DNA from: Acinetobacter sp. ANC 4910
GTDB lineage: Bacteria; Pseudomonadota; Gammaproteobacteria; Pseudomonadales; Moraxellaceae
Assembly: GCF_004331035.1 (NCBI RefSeq)
Contig: NZ_SJNT01000003.1
Coordinates: forward strand, 124,001-188,000
DNA: 64,000 nucleotides
Reading direction: 5' to 3'
Shown: positions 1 to 8,696 of the stretch, one piece after another
Position numbering within the stretch: the first letter of the stretch is position 1
How the letters are laid out: every line of letters begins with the position of its first letter
The notes under the pieces: generated by a model
The model's database searches: none
Told to the model about the DNA's origin: nothing
Seen by the model: the letters and a program-made list of their open reading frames with translations, nothing else
Position numbers and translations under genes: made by a program

Positions 1-57
1 TGCCGCAGCAATCGCAGCATCACCATTATTTGTCGTAACGTTAAAATAATCACTCAT
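1..57 (-). CDS. Phage tail fibre/collar protein, N-terminus only
   Basis: Only the first 19 codons are in the window; the gene runs off the left edge. The start ATG overlaps the stop of the upstream gpI-like gene as ATGA, typical of translational coupling. The visible peptide starts MSDYFNVTTNNGDAAIAAA. Similar N-termini are common in P2-type tail fibre (gpH-like) proteins, and the position after gene I is where P2 has H. The host-binding part cannot be seen. Confidence 0.7.
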   Translation of the reverse strand, partial: MSDYFNVTTNNGDAAIAAA

Positions 58-584
58 GGTTTAGGCTCACTGACCGAGGTATACGCAGATTGATGCGCTA
101 CGATATTTTTTAAACTTAATAATGGATTTGCAGAAATTGTTAATCTGCTTAAACGTCTTGAAGCAGGTTTAGTTTCATCAACCAAGCGATTCACTTCTTT
201 AAATAAACTTTCATCCAAAGGTCGACCAACCAAATCTAATTCCAGATAAAATGTTCCTGGTATTCCCTTGGGTTCTGTTTGCCACCACTCAACCAAACTC
301 ACTTCATAGCCAAAGGGTATCAGTGCCGATTTAATGGAATAGGGCGTCCCCTTTTTCTTATGTTGTTCAAAGGCTTGTTTTAATCGAGCACGTTTGAGTG
401 AAGGTGCCCAGTCATAGCGCCAATAATCTATCGAAAACTGAATCGCTAATACATCTAAGAACCGATCAGGGATTTGATCAATATTGATCAACTTGGTAAG
501 GCGTTGCTCTAAAAGTGTTTCCTGCTGTGTGGTTTGCTCAAGTTTGCGTTCTAGATCTGTTGCATTGACAGGTAAGAGACTCAT
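54..584 (-). CDS. P2 gpI-like baseplate protein
   Basis: 176-residue protein of the phage tail protein I family, a baseplate component of contractile-tailed P2-like phages that acts between gpJ and the tail fibre. The family pattern is visible: an N-terminal LLPVNATDLERKLE segment, then a region around residues 45-75 (LAIQFSIDYWRYDW) and a basic helix before a PYSIKSAL stretch. The length matches P2 gpI. The gene overlaps the J homologue by 4 bp and the fibre gene by 4 bp, so V-W-J-I-H is one tightly coupled leftward unit. Confidence 0.88.
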   Translation of the reverse strand: MSLLPVNATDLERKLEQTTQQETLLEQRLTKLINIDQIPDRFLDVLAIQFSIDYWRYDWAPSLKRARLKQAFEQHKKKGTPYSIKSALIPFGYEVSLVEWWQTEPKGIPGTFYLELDLVGRPLDESLFKEVNRLVDETKPASRRLSRLTISANPLLSLKNIVAHQSAYTSVSEPKP

Positions 585-1558
585 TCGTATGCCTCCACAG
601 AAATATCAATGTTGGTGCAATGCCCCGCTTGGGTAGCATCAATCACAATATCCGCAGCAGGTGACGTGATATCAACATGCTCAATCCCATCTACATGTAA
701 AGCGGCATAAATGGCTGAACGACGAATACTACGCCCAATCCTCTTTTGCTCAGCCACATAGTTTTGTAGGTTCTGTTGAGCTATCTCCAAAACTGCCGCA
801 GCTTGGGCAGTCTGTTTCGCAAAGATTGTTGCAACAATGCTGTAATTTACGACTGATACACTTTTAACAATCGCCTTATCACAACAAGGTCGAACCTTTT
901 CGTCATCTAAAGCAACTTGTACGATATTAATCAATTCTTGAGTCGCAACGCCTGTTTCAGAGTCATTTTGCAGAATATAAATATCCAGATAGAACAGGTT
1001 CCCAATCAGCTGAATCAACTGGGCTTTTGTCAAATTCTCTAGCACGATATTGCTTAAATCAACTTGGGGTGACACTACCGAAACATCACCCACCCGGCCA
1101 TCGGCACTTTCTGCATAAAACTGATATGAAGATACTGGACCTGCGACACTTAAACCATCCATGGCCAATAGATAGCGTTCTTTTAAATCATGATCACTTT
1201 CATATACGGCATCTACAGGTGGCACAACAGTGTTATCTGCAGGTGTAATAATCAGACGTTTTAATCCCCGATCCACCACCAACTGATCCAGATTGGAGCC
1301 AGATGAATACAACACTAATAAAGCCTTTACATCATCATTGCGTTGCTGACGAAATAAAACCTCGCGATAGGCCGATTCTTGTAGCAGTTTCACCACAGGA
1401 TCAGATTCGCGCTCCAAGGTTTTACTCATTTTTGCTTGAGCAGTTGCATCGGTATACAGCGCTAAGAATGCAGCCTTGCGCTCTGCGTAGATGGTTTCAA
1501 AATCAAGCTCTGTAATTAAAGCTGGTGCCGATAAAGCACTAAAATCTGCTAAATTCAT
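581..1558 (-). CDS. P2 gpJ-like baseplate wedge protein
   Basis: 325-residue member of the baseplate J family. In P2-type tails gpJ forms the baseplate wedge that links the hub to the fibre network. The typical N-terminus (LSAPALITELDFETIYAERKA) and the central IVYS-like beta-rich region are recognisable, and the size fits P2 gpJ (about 300 residues). It overlaps gpW and gpI genes by 4 bp on each side. No frameshift or truncation is seen. Confidence 0.9.
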   Translation of the reverse strand: MNLADFSALSAPALITELDFETIYAERKAAFLALYTDATAQAKMSKTLERESDPVVKLLQESAYREVLFRQQRNDDVKALLVLYSSGSNLDQLVVDRGLKRLIITPADNTVVPPVDAVYESDHDLKERYLLAMDGLSVAGPVSSYQFYAESADGRVGDVSVVSPQVDLSNIVLENLTKAQLIQLIGNLFYLDIYILQNDSETGVATQELINIVQVALDDEKVRPCCDKAIVKSVSVVNYSIVATIFAKQTAQAAAVLEIAQQNLQNYVAEQKRIGRSIRRSAIYAALHVDGIEHVDITSPAADIVIDATQAGHCTNIDISVEAYE

Positions 1559-1893
1559 TTTTTAATAACAATCCCATCTAGTCTTAATGGATTACCATCA
1601 ATGTTATAAATGCCTGTAATTGCCAGAGTGATTTGCCCAATTTGACTACTTGTAACGTCCACCTGCTGCACGGTAATACGGTCTTCCCACTTGGCTAATG
1701 CTTCTGCAACTGCAGCATATAAATCAATTAGCGTTGCGCGGTTCAGTGGTGCATCAATCAGATCAAATAAGCGAGAGCCATAACCTCGACGCATGACACG
1801 ACTCCCAATCGGTGTAGACAAAATATCCACTACCGACTGCTTTAGATGCTCTATTTCAGAAAGGCTTCGTCCAGTTTCTCGGCTCATGGTCAT
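1555..1893 (-). CDS. P2 gpW / T4 gp25-like baseplate protein
   Basis: 112-residue lysozyme-like-fold baseplate protein of the GPW/gp25 family, which joins the wedge and sheath. Diagnostic features are the N-terminal IEHLKQSVVDILSTPIGSRV followed by MRRGYGSRLFDLID, a signature of this family, and a C-terminal beta segment. It overlaps the gpV stop by a single base (1893) and the J start by 4 bp. No anomaly is seen. Confidence 0.92.
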   Translation of the reverse strand: MTMSRETGRSLSEIEHLKQSVVDILSTPIGSRVMRRGYGSRLFDLIDAPLNRATLIDLYAAVAEALAKWEDRITVQQVDVTSSQIGQITLAITGIYNIDGNPLRLDGIVIKK

Positions 1894-2516
1894 CAGTTCA
1901 CATCTCCTGAATTACTGCCACCCGATTGAACGCCTTTATGTGTATGGCTTTTCCCAATTTCTTTACCACCGTGTTTAACGCTACCGCCTGTAAATTCAAC
2001 ATTTCCAGACATTGATGAATTCCCAGTAACACCAAGCGATCCGCCAATAGTTAAATTTCCCGTGAAAGTGCCTTGTGGTGTATCAAACAAAACGGATGAA
2101 GTTGCTTTCACATTTGCTTGATCACACAGCACATTTACTGTGCCACTTGAGGCGCTACAATCCACCGTTAAAACATGGCTACTTTTGTCATAATGAATTC
2201 TGGTGCCATCGCTATAAACCGTCACTGGATTGGCATCCGCACCCACATTAGGGAATTTCGTTTGCTCCAAAGCACCTAAAATTACCCCTTGGGATAATTC
2301 TCCACTGGCAGAAAGAACGAGTACATATTCATCTTTGCTAGGGGCAGACCAACTACGATCATCTCCTGCCCTCGTTTTTAGCCAGACAATGCCTTCAACC
2401 AACTCTCCATCAAAATCTACTGTAGCCTCAGCCTGGCTATGATCTACAGTAACGATGCGCCCAAAGCGAACCAAACTCGCGAGGATGCGATCAATTTGCG
2501 CTGCGGCATAACTCAT
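1893..2516 (-). CDS. P2 gpV-like baseplate spike
   Basis: 207-residue membrane-piercing spike of a contractile tail. Residues about 15-90 form the OB-fold part (GRIVTVDHSQAEATVDFDGE). Residues about 95-175 are low-complexity beta-repeat sequence rich in Gly, Thr and Ser (TFTGNLTIGGSLGVTGNSSM), as in the triple beta-helix shaft. Near the C-terminus is an HTH triplet (GKSHTHKG) matching the iron-binding HxH of spike tips in P2/phi92-type proteins. It is coupled to the neighbouring genes by overlaps of 1-4 bp. Confidence 0.92.
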   Translation of the reverse strand: MSYAAAQIDRILASLVRFGRIVTVDHSQAEATVDFDGELVEGIVWLKTRAGDDRSWSAPSKDEYVLVLSASGELSQGVILGALEQTKFPNVGADANPVTVYSDGTRIHYDKSSHVLTVDCSASSGTVNVLCDQANVKATSSVLFDTPQGTFTGNLTIGGSLGVTGNSSMSGNVEFTGGSVKHGGKEIGKSHTHKGVQSGGSNSGDVN

Positions 2517-3091
2517 GGCACCTCCTGATTGAGCTGTAATTCTTGATACTTTTCTTCATGCCCTAAGCCAATTTCAGGGGCATAACTAAAGACAGGAATA
2601 GGCGTTTCACCTGATTCAACCCAGACATTTTCACCCACGACAAGCCGTGTCGAAAAATCCACTCGCCACACTTCTAGCCGATCAAGCTCAGGAAAAAAGG
2701 CATCTTCGGTGATGTCATCCACGGTGCTCACACCCACACCAAATTTTCCCAATCCAGTAAAATGCTTATTCTTAAAAATATATAGGGCAACTGCTGCAGC
2801 CAGTTTACGTACATTAATCTTGGCGCGGCGCTGATTAAACGTATCGATAATGCGTGCTTCAAATTTTGCAGTTAAAGGCATCTGTTCTGTGCCTGCATCA
2901 CCATCGACATCAATATCAAAATTAGTCAGTTCTAAAAGTAATGCAGGTAATTCCTGCTGACCGGGTGCTTTGCGCTCTTCCTCATCCCGATAAAACTGCA
3001 CCAATTTAAATGCAGGAAATTGAGTCCGTAATTTTGCTTCAATCACATCATGTAATTGATCAAGATCCACCCCAGTTATCGCATCAACCAT
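2513..3091 (-). CDS. Phage neck/tail-completion protein, unassigned family
   Basis: 192-residue protein at the place where lambda-type phages carry the tail terminator (gpU-like), right after the Z-like gene. It begins with a helical segment (LDQLHDVIEAKLRTQFP), then alternating beta strands and a Trp-rich C-terminal third; this layout resembles tail-terminator proteins, but I see no diagnostic motif. It overlaps the Z-like gene by 16 bp and the spike gene by 4 bp. The role is inferred from position and size. Confidence 0.6.
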   Translation of the reverse strand: MVDAITGVDLDQLHDVIEAKLRTQFPAFKLVQFYRDEEERKAPGQQELPALLLELTNFDIDVDGDAGTEQMPLTAKFEARIIDTFNQRRAKINVRKLAAAVALYIFKNKHFTGLGKFGVGVSTVDDITEDAFFPELDRLEVWRVDFSTRLVVGENVWVESGETPIPVFSYAPEIGLGHEEKYQELQLNQEVP

Positions 3092-3594
3092 TTCAATTCA
3101 TGCTCCAAGGTTTTAAAAAACTGTTCATGAAAATCGACTGAATTAAACTCAGCCCCTTCTAAATAAGCATCCGCTTTGGCTTTAATTGCTTCGGACTGCT
3201 TTTCAATTGGTAATCTGGATTTGCCAATCCGCTTAAACACTTGATGTTTAGACTTCGCTATAAAAGCCCCATTCACTTTACGCTTTCCCGCTGTGATACC
3301 TTTTCTGGTTTGTCTTGGACTCAAGTGAATCAGGTCTACATCATTCAGACCGTAAAACAACTTGATCGAATAGCCTGTCGAAGTCTTTAAAATGCTGCTC
3401 TTTTTTAAACGTCTACGAATAATTCGTTGTGACATTTCCAGTTCTTTACTCAAGCCCCGTGCTGTACGGGTTTGTAGCCATTTCGCCATGCGGTTTAAGG
3501 TACGTTGCATGGCTTTTTCAGCTTGCTTTTCAGTGGGTTCTAATTCATCGATAACTGCTTGAATACCCTGCAATTCGACATTTAATCTAATCAC
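3076..3594 (-). CDS. Lambda gpZ-like minor tail protein
   Basis: 172-residue basic protein resembling prophage minor tail protein Z, which in lambda connects head and tail. The N-terminal helix (GIQAVIDELEPTEKQAEKAM) followed by a strongly basic middle (RTARGLSKELEMSQRIIRRR) is typical of the family. Order portal, capsid, FI/FII-like, Z-like, U-like mirrors the lambda neck. It overlaps its neighbours by 8 and 16 bp. Confidence 0.72.
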   Translation of the reverse strand: MIRLNVELQGIQAVIDELEPTEKQAEKAMQRTLNRMAKWLQTRTARGLSKELEMSQRIIRRRLKKSSILKTSTGYSIKLFYGLNDVDLIHLSPRQTRKGITAGKRKVNGAFIAKSKHQVFKRIGKSRLPIEKQSEAIKAKADAYLEGAEFNSVDFHEQFFKTLEHELKWLMR

Positions 3595-3910
3595 GTGCGG
3601 TTTCCAACTTCAGAACAGCCATCCCCGTACCATCCTGTTGCGGGTAGCCCATCACAAAGTATTTTTGACCATCAGCAAACAGTAAATAATCTCCACGTTT
3701 CACCCCAGCAACATCTGCTGCTTTACAGGTAAAACGCGGTTGAGCCTCATCAATTTCATATTCGCCAAGTTGGGCATTCAAATAAGGCTCATCAAAAATA
3801 CCTTTGACTGAATGCTCCGACCCATCTGTAAATTGCAAGGTTGCTGTGGTACCAAAACCACCCACATCATCTAATTGCAAAAATACATCGAGGTTTTCCC
3901 AACTTGGCAT
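3587..3910 (-). CDS. Head-tail joining protein
   Basis: 107-residue small beta-rich protein at the lambda FII position. It has the look of phage head-tail joining proteins: an N-terminal WENLDVFLQLDDVGGFG segment, a strand-turn-strand body with GDYLLFADGQKYFVMG and a final beta strand. It lies 5 bp after the 96-residue gene and overlaps the Z-like gene by 8 bp. Assignment comes from pattern plus synteny. Confidence 0.7.
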   Translation of the reverse strand: MPSWENLDVFLQLDDVGGFGTTATLQFTDGSEHSVKGIFDEPYLNAQLGEYEIDEAQPRFTCKAADVAGVKRGDYLLFADGQKYFVMGYPQQDGTGMAVLKLETARD

Positions 3911-3915
3911 AGGCT

Positions 3916-4206
3916 TTACTCGGCTTCAGCAGCAGCTTGAATCGCTTCAATCATTTTTTCTTTGGTCAATGCAGCATCTAGCTCAATTTCATATTCATGC
4001 AAAGCGAACTCAACCAACTGGGCTTTGTTCAACTTAGCCAAATCAACTTCTTGCCCTTCATCATCACCCTCAACCAAGGTGCCACGACCACGGCGTAACA
4101 GGTCTTGCGCCAATGCATGCGAGACTTCAACTTCATCGCCTTTTTTACGAATTTCACCTTCAATCACTACTGCAGAAGTTAAGGCAATTACGACATTTGT
4201 TTTCAT
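3916..4206 (-). CDS. Small acidic phage protein with HeH/LEM-like C-terminus
   Basis: 96-residue acidic protein between capsid and head-tail joining genes, the position of lambda FI. The N-terminal 50 residues form a beta-rich segment; residues about 55-95 (LAKLNKAQLVEFALHEYEIE followed by a Leu/Lys helix) read as a helix-extended-loop-helix unit of the HeH/LEM/SAP type often found in phage head proteins. A role in DNA packaging or head completion is an inference. Confidence 0.6.
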   Translation of the reverse strand: MKTNVVIALTSAVVIEGEIRKKGDEVEVSHALAQDLLRRGRGTLVEGDDEGQEVDLAKLNKAQLVEFALHEYEIELDAALTKEKMIEAIQAAAEAE

Positions 4207-4257
4207 GGATATATGCTCACAAAATTAGAGAAGAAAGCCACCGCAGTGGCTGATCAA

Positions 4258-6249
4258 TTAGACAGTTTTTTTGCCGTAACAAATGGATTCTGTATTACGT
4301 AAAACAAAGTCCACATCTTGGAAGCCCACAATGCGTAAACCACCCTTTGAACTTAAAGAATATGGATCGATGGTTAGATCCAAACCGCCCCACATTGCAA
4401 TGATCAAGTCTGCAAAGTTACCGAAGAACACATCACCTGCTTCAATTTGATTGGTCACCTCAGTGCGGTAGCCATTCACGGTATTACCTGGTTCCCAAAT
4501 CGTACTTTCCGTACCAGATCCGAATTTTGCAGAAGTTTTAAAATTCCCGCGCATTGCAGCGTTAATCACATAAGACATACGATCAACATCGGCATTGTCT
4601 GAAGCAATTTCCGATTCCATTTGCACCAATTCAGCAAAGGTTGGATTCACGGCTGCAAAGCTCACGGCATTGACACCCGAGATATTTTTTAAGCCGAGTG
4701 GCTGATTGTCTCCTCCCGTGCCGTAATAGGCCGCTTTATCAATTTTCAAAGCCAAGGCACGGTTTAAGTCATTCCAGACTAATTGTTCCGCAGCAGGCGA
4801 ACTTTGTTGCATCAACTTACGGCTGATCTCAACTCGACCACCCACAGTTTTAGGGCTAAGTTTTAATTGACCTGTTGCAGGGCTTGATGCTGGCACATCT
4901 TCCTCTTCACCCAACCAATAGGCAGTTGCACCACCTGTTTGTTTAGGAATCTCAGCATCACCGACCAAGCCATCCATAATGAAACCTAGGTTCATAATGG
5001 TTGAACGATTACGCAGCATTTCAATGAACATATCCGCGCGGTGGTCAGTTCCCACCAAGGTCGCACCATTCTGAGAAGTTCCAACTTCAAACACACGGCT
5101 AAGCACATCTGCAGGAACTAAAATTCCTTGAGCAGAACGACCATAAGCCTTTTGTGCTGCTTCTGAACATTCAAGTTCAAATGCAGCTGCCTCTCGGTCT
5201 GCCTGCGTTGCATTTGGCAACATGGCACGTACAGCACGCATTAAACTGAATGAACGCGCTTCATCACCCGTAAGACCGATATTGGCATTGTTGCTTTTGG
5301 GTTGTTCCGTAATGGGTTTCCCCTGGTCACCATGCATACGCTCTAAAATTGCATTCTGAAGTTCAGCTGGCGATTTTTTCTCATCGATGTATTGACGCAC
5401 CAAATCACTTGCACCAAAACGCTCGCCCAATTGCATCAGTTCACTAACACGTTTACGTTCCGTTTCTGCACCACGTTCAGCGGTGTCACCTGCTGCACGT
5501 ACCATTTCAATATCGCCATAGCGCTCGCCATTTTCATTGAGGCGCTGACGAACTTGGTTGCCTTGTGCATCTGTAAAGTAGTCCCAATTCATACGTTTTG
5601 CTCTTTGCTGATTCGTTGGAATAATTGCTATAGGCTCATTTTGTGGAACGGCAGGAATATTTTCATTATTCAGTTTTTCACTCGAACGCCCCACACCGAC
5701 ATTGGTATCAGCAGGAATAGAAACACATGAGATTTCATAAGGCTGCCACCCAGTAATTAAATAAACATCGTCATGTTCACGCTGCTCTTTTAGAATGGCT
5801 TTCTGAATGGTGTAACCCACACTGATATTGGTTCGGATTAAATCGTTAATGTCCTGAAGGATTTCCTCACCACGTGCAGACTTACTCAAACGGACTAAGG
5901 CACGCCCTTTCCGTTGAGACTGATCCAACCATGCACTTTCAACCACACCGACCTGATCACGGGAATTGTGATCCATCAAAAACGGTGCACGGCTATGCAA
6001 GCGTGTAAAATCAATTGCCCCTTGGCTATGATCCAGAATTTCTATACCAAACCAACGACCTACCTCTGTTTCACTCGAGAATGAAAGCTCGACCGTGCGC
6101 TTTTCCAAATCGACTTTGAAATCATCAACGATATAGTTACGCACCAGTTTGTCTTTATTGAAGTCAGGTAAAGGCTTAGTTTGAGCAGCATCACGGGTAA
6201 AGGACATCCCTGCCAAAGCGATTGACATATTTGTTCTACGAATATTCAT
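4258..6249 (-). CDS. Fused prohead protease and HK97-type major capsid protein
   Basis: 663-residue fusion. Residues about 25-190 are a prohead protease of the HK97 U35 type: a His in the FLMDHNSRDQVG motif and a Ser in EISCVSIPADTNVGVGR fit the His-Ser catalytic pair. A linker and a coiled region (about 190-330, TERGAETERKRVSELMQLGE) act as scaffold-like delta domain. Residues about 335-663 are an HK97-fold capsid (LVGTDHRADMFIEMLRNRS, LALKIDKAAYYGTG). Self-processing would release the capsid. The start overlaps the portal stop as TAATG. The 20-bp repeat copy at 5662-5681 codes for the linker. Such fusions are known in other phages. Confidence 0.9.
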   Translation of the reverse strand: MNIRRTNMSIALAGMSFTRDAAQTKPLPDFNKDKLVRNYIVDDFKVDLEKRTVELSFSSETEVGRWFGIEILDHSQGAIDFTRLHSRAPFLMDHNSRDQVGVVESAWLDQSQRKGRALVRLSKSARGEEILQDINDLIRTNISVGYTIQKAILKEQREHDDVYLITGWQPYEISCVSIPADTNVGVGRSSEKLNNENIPAVPQNEPIAIIPTNQQRAKRMNWDYFTDAQGNQVRQRLNENGERYGDIEMVRAAGDTAERGAETERKRVSELMQLGERFGASDLVRQYIDEKKSPAELQNAILERMHGDQGKPITEQPKSNNANIGLTGDEARSFSLMRAVRAMLPNATQADREAAAFELECSEAAQKAYGRSAQGILVPADVLSRVFEVGTSQNGATLVGTDHRADMFIEMLRNRSTIMNLGFIMDGLVGDAEIPKQTGGATAYWLGEEEDVPASSPATGQLKLSPKTVGGRVEISRKLMQQSSPAAEQLVWNDLNRALALKIDKAAYYGTGGDNQPLGLKNISGVNAVSFAAVNPTFAELVQMESEIASDNADVDRMSYVINAAMRGNFKTSAKFGSGTESTIWEPGNTVNGYRTEVTNQIEAGDVFFGNFADLIIAMWGGLDLTIDPYSLSSKGGLRIVGFQDVDFVLRNTESICYGKKTV
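5662..5681 (-). repeat. 20-bp late-region repeat, copy 1
   Basis: Reads GTGAAAAACTGAATAATGAA on the minus strand, identical to the copy at 8677-8696. Here it is coding and falls in the linker between the protease and capsid domains of the fused head protein. Four copies exist in the late region, all in the same orientation. Confidence 0.7.
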
Positions 6250-7811
6250 TACATACCCTCTTTAGGTCTTCCGACCCCTGTCGTTTGTTTATGCCCCATA
6301 CTGGCTAAAACCATTTCTTCAGCGATTTCTTTACTAATATCCTGCGCCACCAATTCATCAATCATGGCCCGGGTATCTCGTGCAATTTCAGCCCATACCG
6401 TTTGTGGATCTTTGCCTTGTTCACGAATAATTGCCCCTGCAGAAGTGAGCATGTTGTTCTTCGATTTTTCAGCTGCAGTCACATCGGCTGATGGATCAAT
6501 CCAAGCCCAACGGCGTGGTTGCCAACTCACTTGGGTGTAGCGTTCAATATCCACTGCCTTTAACGACACATTGCCTTTCTTAATCACTCCCTTCAGCAAG
6601 GCATATTCAAGCCACGCGTAATAAACAGGTTCTATTAAAGCCTCGATTAACCATTGTTGAAGTTCTTTCCAGTGCTCGCGCTCATCTAAAGTGCCTTGGC
6701 GAATACTGGAAAAATTCACACCTTCAAGATCAGAAGCTAGATTGTTATAAAGCACACCCATACCAGCAGCCATTGAACGCAGCATAGCTTTATGAAATGG
6801 CAAAAATTCACCTGTTGGATAATTGGGAGACCACTCTTTAAGTTCAGCGCCATCTGGCAAAACTGGAAATTCACCCGCCTGGCTTTCAATGATGATCTCA
6901 TCTTCTTCAGGATCGAATTCTGGTCCACGCCCTTCTTTCCATTGAATAAAGCCCATCTTATTGGCGGAGATCCGTGCATTGGTAATCGCACTATCTTCAA
7001 ATTCGGAAAGCTGTTTCATGCGGAACAGACTTGTCGCTGTCCAAGGTAAGCCACGCTTTTGACCAACAATTTCTTCTAAATAGCCATGAATGATTTGCTC
7101 AGCAGGTACACGGATATAATTGCCAGAACCAAAGCGATATTGTTTTTCTTCTTCTGAATCACTATCGAAGTAATAAGCGATCGGACGCCCAAATTGATTA
7201 AACTCAATGCCCTGACGAATAAATCGACCGCCTGAAAGCTTTGCGCTATACATGATCGGGCAACGCTGTGCATCAATCATTTGCACAGCAAAACCATAAT
7301 CCCCAGCATCAGCACCGCGAATAATACGCACAAAGAATTCACCATCTTTGGCAGCCGAAATCACACAAGAGCGTTGAATAGAACGCCAAGACTTTTTGCC
7401 CTGAATGTCACAATAATGCTTTTTATTCCAATTCGCCCATTCCTGCTCAACCGCATCACACAGCTTATTGTCTAATTTCCCTTGCCCATTACGGATCTGT
7501 GCCTGAAGCGTGACCCCTTGTGGCCCCACAATATTCTGATGGGTTAAACGTAGATAATTACGACCATAATCATTATTGGCACATTGCTCTCGACTACGTG
7601 CAACTAGGGTGCGCTGGTACCGTTCGACAATTAAATCTGCAGGTAACGGCGTAGATGGCCAAGCCGAAGTTAATCGATCATTCACACCCGCTTTAAACCA
7701 ACGCATGGCATTACTAAATACTCGGCTGCCCTTTTTCACCACAGACTCATGACTGTTAATCTGAGTTACATTCGGGACTTCAGCAATTTGACGTTTCAAA
7801 ATATTCAGCAC
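6249..7811 (-). CDS. Lambda-family portal protein
   Basis: 520-residue portal of the lambda gpB family, the dodecameric ring through which DNA enters the head. Family signatures include NDYGRNYLRLTHQNIVGPQG near residue 85, the AAKDGEFFVRIIRGADAG region, and GMGVLYNNLASDLEGVNFSS near 355. Length is within the family range (about 500-530). It is 6 bp downstream of the gpW-like gene and overlaps the capsid fusion by one base. Confidence 0.93.
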   Translation of the reverse strand: MLNILKRQIAEVPNVTQINSHESVVKKGSRVFSNAMRWFKAGVNDRLTSAWPSTPLPADLIVERYQRTLVARSREQCANNDYGRNYLRLTHQNIVGPQGVTLQAQIRNGQGKLDNKLCDAVEQEWANWNKKHYCDIQGKKSWRSIQRSCVISAAKDGEFFVRIIRGADAGDYGFAVQMIDAQRCPIMYSAKLSGGRFIRQGIEFNQFGRPIAYYFDSDSEEEKQYRFGSGNYIRVPAEQIIHGYLEEIVGQKRGLPWTATSLFRMKQLSEFEDSAITNARISANKMGFIQWKEGRGPEFDPEEDEIIIESQAGEFPVLPDGAELKEWSPNYPTGEFLPFHKAMLRSMAAGMGVLYNNLASDLEGVNFSSIRQGTLDEREHWKELQQWLIEALIEPVYYAWLEYALLKGVIKKGNVSLKAVDIERYTQVSWQPRRWAWIDPSADVTAAEKSKNNMLTSAGAIIREQGKDPQTVWAEIARDTRAMIDELVAQDISKEIAEEMVLASMGHKQTTGVGRPKEGM

Positions 7812-7817
7812 TAGTAA

Positions 7818-8357
7818 TTACCCCAATTTGACCCGTATAACCTGACCAAACACACTTTTTCCCGAAGCTTTGGCGCGTTCCTGCGAAACTTCAGCACGGT
7901 ACTGGTTACGCAATTTAATCAGCGTTTCCATAGGGGTGCGGTAAAGCTCACGGTTATTAATGCGATAACGTTCTTGGTCTAAACTTGCACGACCTTCAAT
8001 CACAGCTTCCAAAGCAGATAAGGTTTTTTGAGCATGACTTCTTAAGTCGGAAGATCCCGATAGAGAGGCAAGGTCTGCTTTAATCTCAACCACACCTGAC
8101 TCAAGCTCATCCACTGTGCCTGATGTATGGATTGCGCGAAGTGAATAGCCGTAATGACCTGCGGTATAAGTTTTTGTGATTTCAGCGGAGATATTAAAAA
8201 CATGTTGGTTACCATCTGCCTGTGACTGTAGATCAATGACAGACTCGCCACGTAAATAAGCAACAAGAGACCAACCACTTGAGGCAGGATAAGCCGTCAG
8301 ATTCACCTTAAAGTTAAAGGTGAGACCTCCGGTAATTTGTTTTGGAAAGTAGGTCAT
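7818..8357 (-). CDS. Phage protein with C-terminal gpW-like domain
   Basis: 179 residues. The N-terminal part (about 1-95) is beta-rich and Ig-like (GLTFNFKVNLTAYPASSGWS). The C-terminal part (about 105-179) has a helix, a short beta-hairpin around NNRELYRTPMETLI and a second helix, the pattern of lambda gpW, the head-completion protein encoded just before the portal. Position directly upstream of the portal supports this. The extra N-terminal domain is not part of classical gpW (68 residues), so this would be a longer variant. Confidence 0.6.
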   Translation of the reverse strand: MTYFPKQITGGLTFNFKVNLTAYPASSGWSLVAYLRGESVIDLQSQADGNQHVFNISAEITKTYTAGHYGYSLRAIHTSGTVDELESGVVEIKADLASLSGSSDLRSHAQKTLSALEAVIEGRASLDQERYRINNRELYRTPMETLIKLRNQYRAEVSQERAKASGKSVFGQVIRVKLG

Positions 8358-8372
8358 TTATTGTGGCTATCC

Positions 8373-8546
8373 TTATCCAATCACTTCAATAATTTTTGCT
8401 ATCGAAGCTAGAATTGGTGCAGCTTGCAGAAAGAGTATTCCAATAATCACCAAACACCCGATGATGTAGGTCCATACCCTTAATGTTCTACTTTCAGATA
8501 ACTTATCCATTGCTTTATCAACCCTTAAATTTAGGTTAAAATTCAT
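8373..8546 (-). CDS. Tiny membrane protein, MNFNLNL family, copy 1
   Basis: 57-residue ORF. It begins MNFNLNLRVDKAMDKLSE, followed by one hydrophobic segment at residues about 25-53 (VWTYIIGCLVIIGILFLQA). A purine-rich AGAGGA lies about 12 bases before ATG. A diverged second copy sits at 11162-11308 with the same first 13 residues apart from R/K and A/V changes. Its place at the end of the antirepressor transcript and ahead of the gpW-like gene suggests an accessory or holin-like role, but no function is known. Confidence 0.6.
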   Translation of the reverse strand: MNFNLNLRVDKAMDKLSESRTLRVWTYIIGCLVIIGILFLQAAPILASIAKIIEVIG

Positions 8547-8632
8547 CTAAGTTTTAATCCTCTAGTGCTGTTAGTGGGTTAAACAGAAAGCTCATGATTG
8601 CCGTCATGGGCTTTTGTCTTTTCTAGGGCAAT

Positions 8633-8655
8633 AAAAAACCCCGCATAATGCGAGG
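8633..8655 (-). terminator. Rho-independent terminator after the antirepressor gene
   Basis: Leftward hairpin CCTCGCAT/ATGCGGGG followed by six T. It would end transcripts from the antirepressor gene before they enter the head genes, or be read through by late antitermination. Confidence 0.75.
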
Positions 8656-8676
8656 TTAGATAAAGTAAAAACTTAG

Positions 8677-8696
8677 TTCATTATTCAGTTTTTCAC
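8677..8696 (-). repeat. 20-bp late-region repeat, copy 2
   Basis: GTGAAAAACTGAATAATGAA on the minus strand; its TGA is the stop codon of the antirepressor gene. Identical to copy 1 at 5662-5681 and one mismatch from copies 3 and 4. Confidence 0.75.

Noticed and set aside
1027..1515. Rightward ORFs opposite the gpJ gene
   Set aside because: Shadows of a strong coding gene; no ribosome site and low-complexity His/Leu-rich translations.
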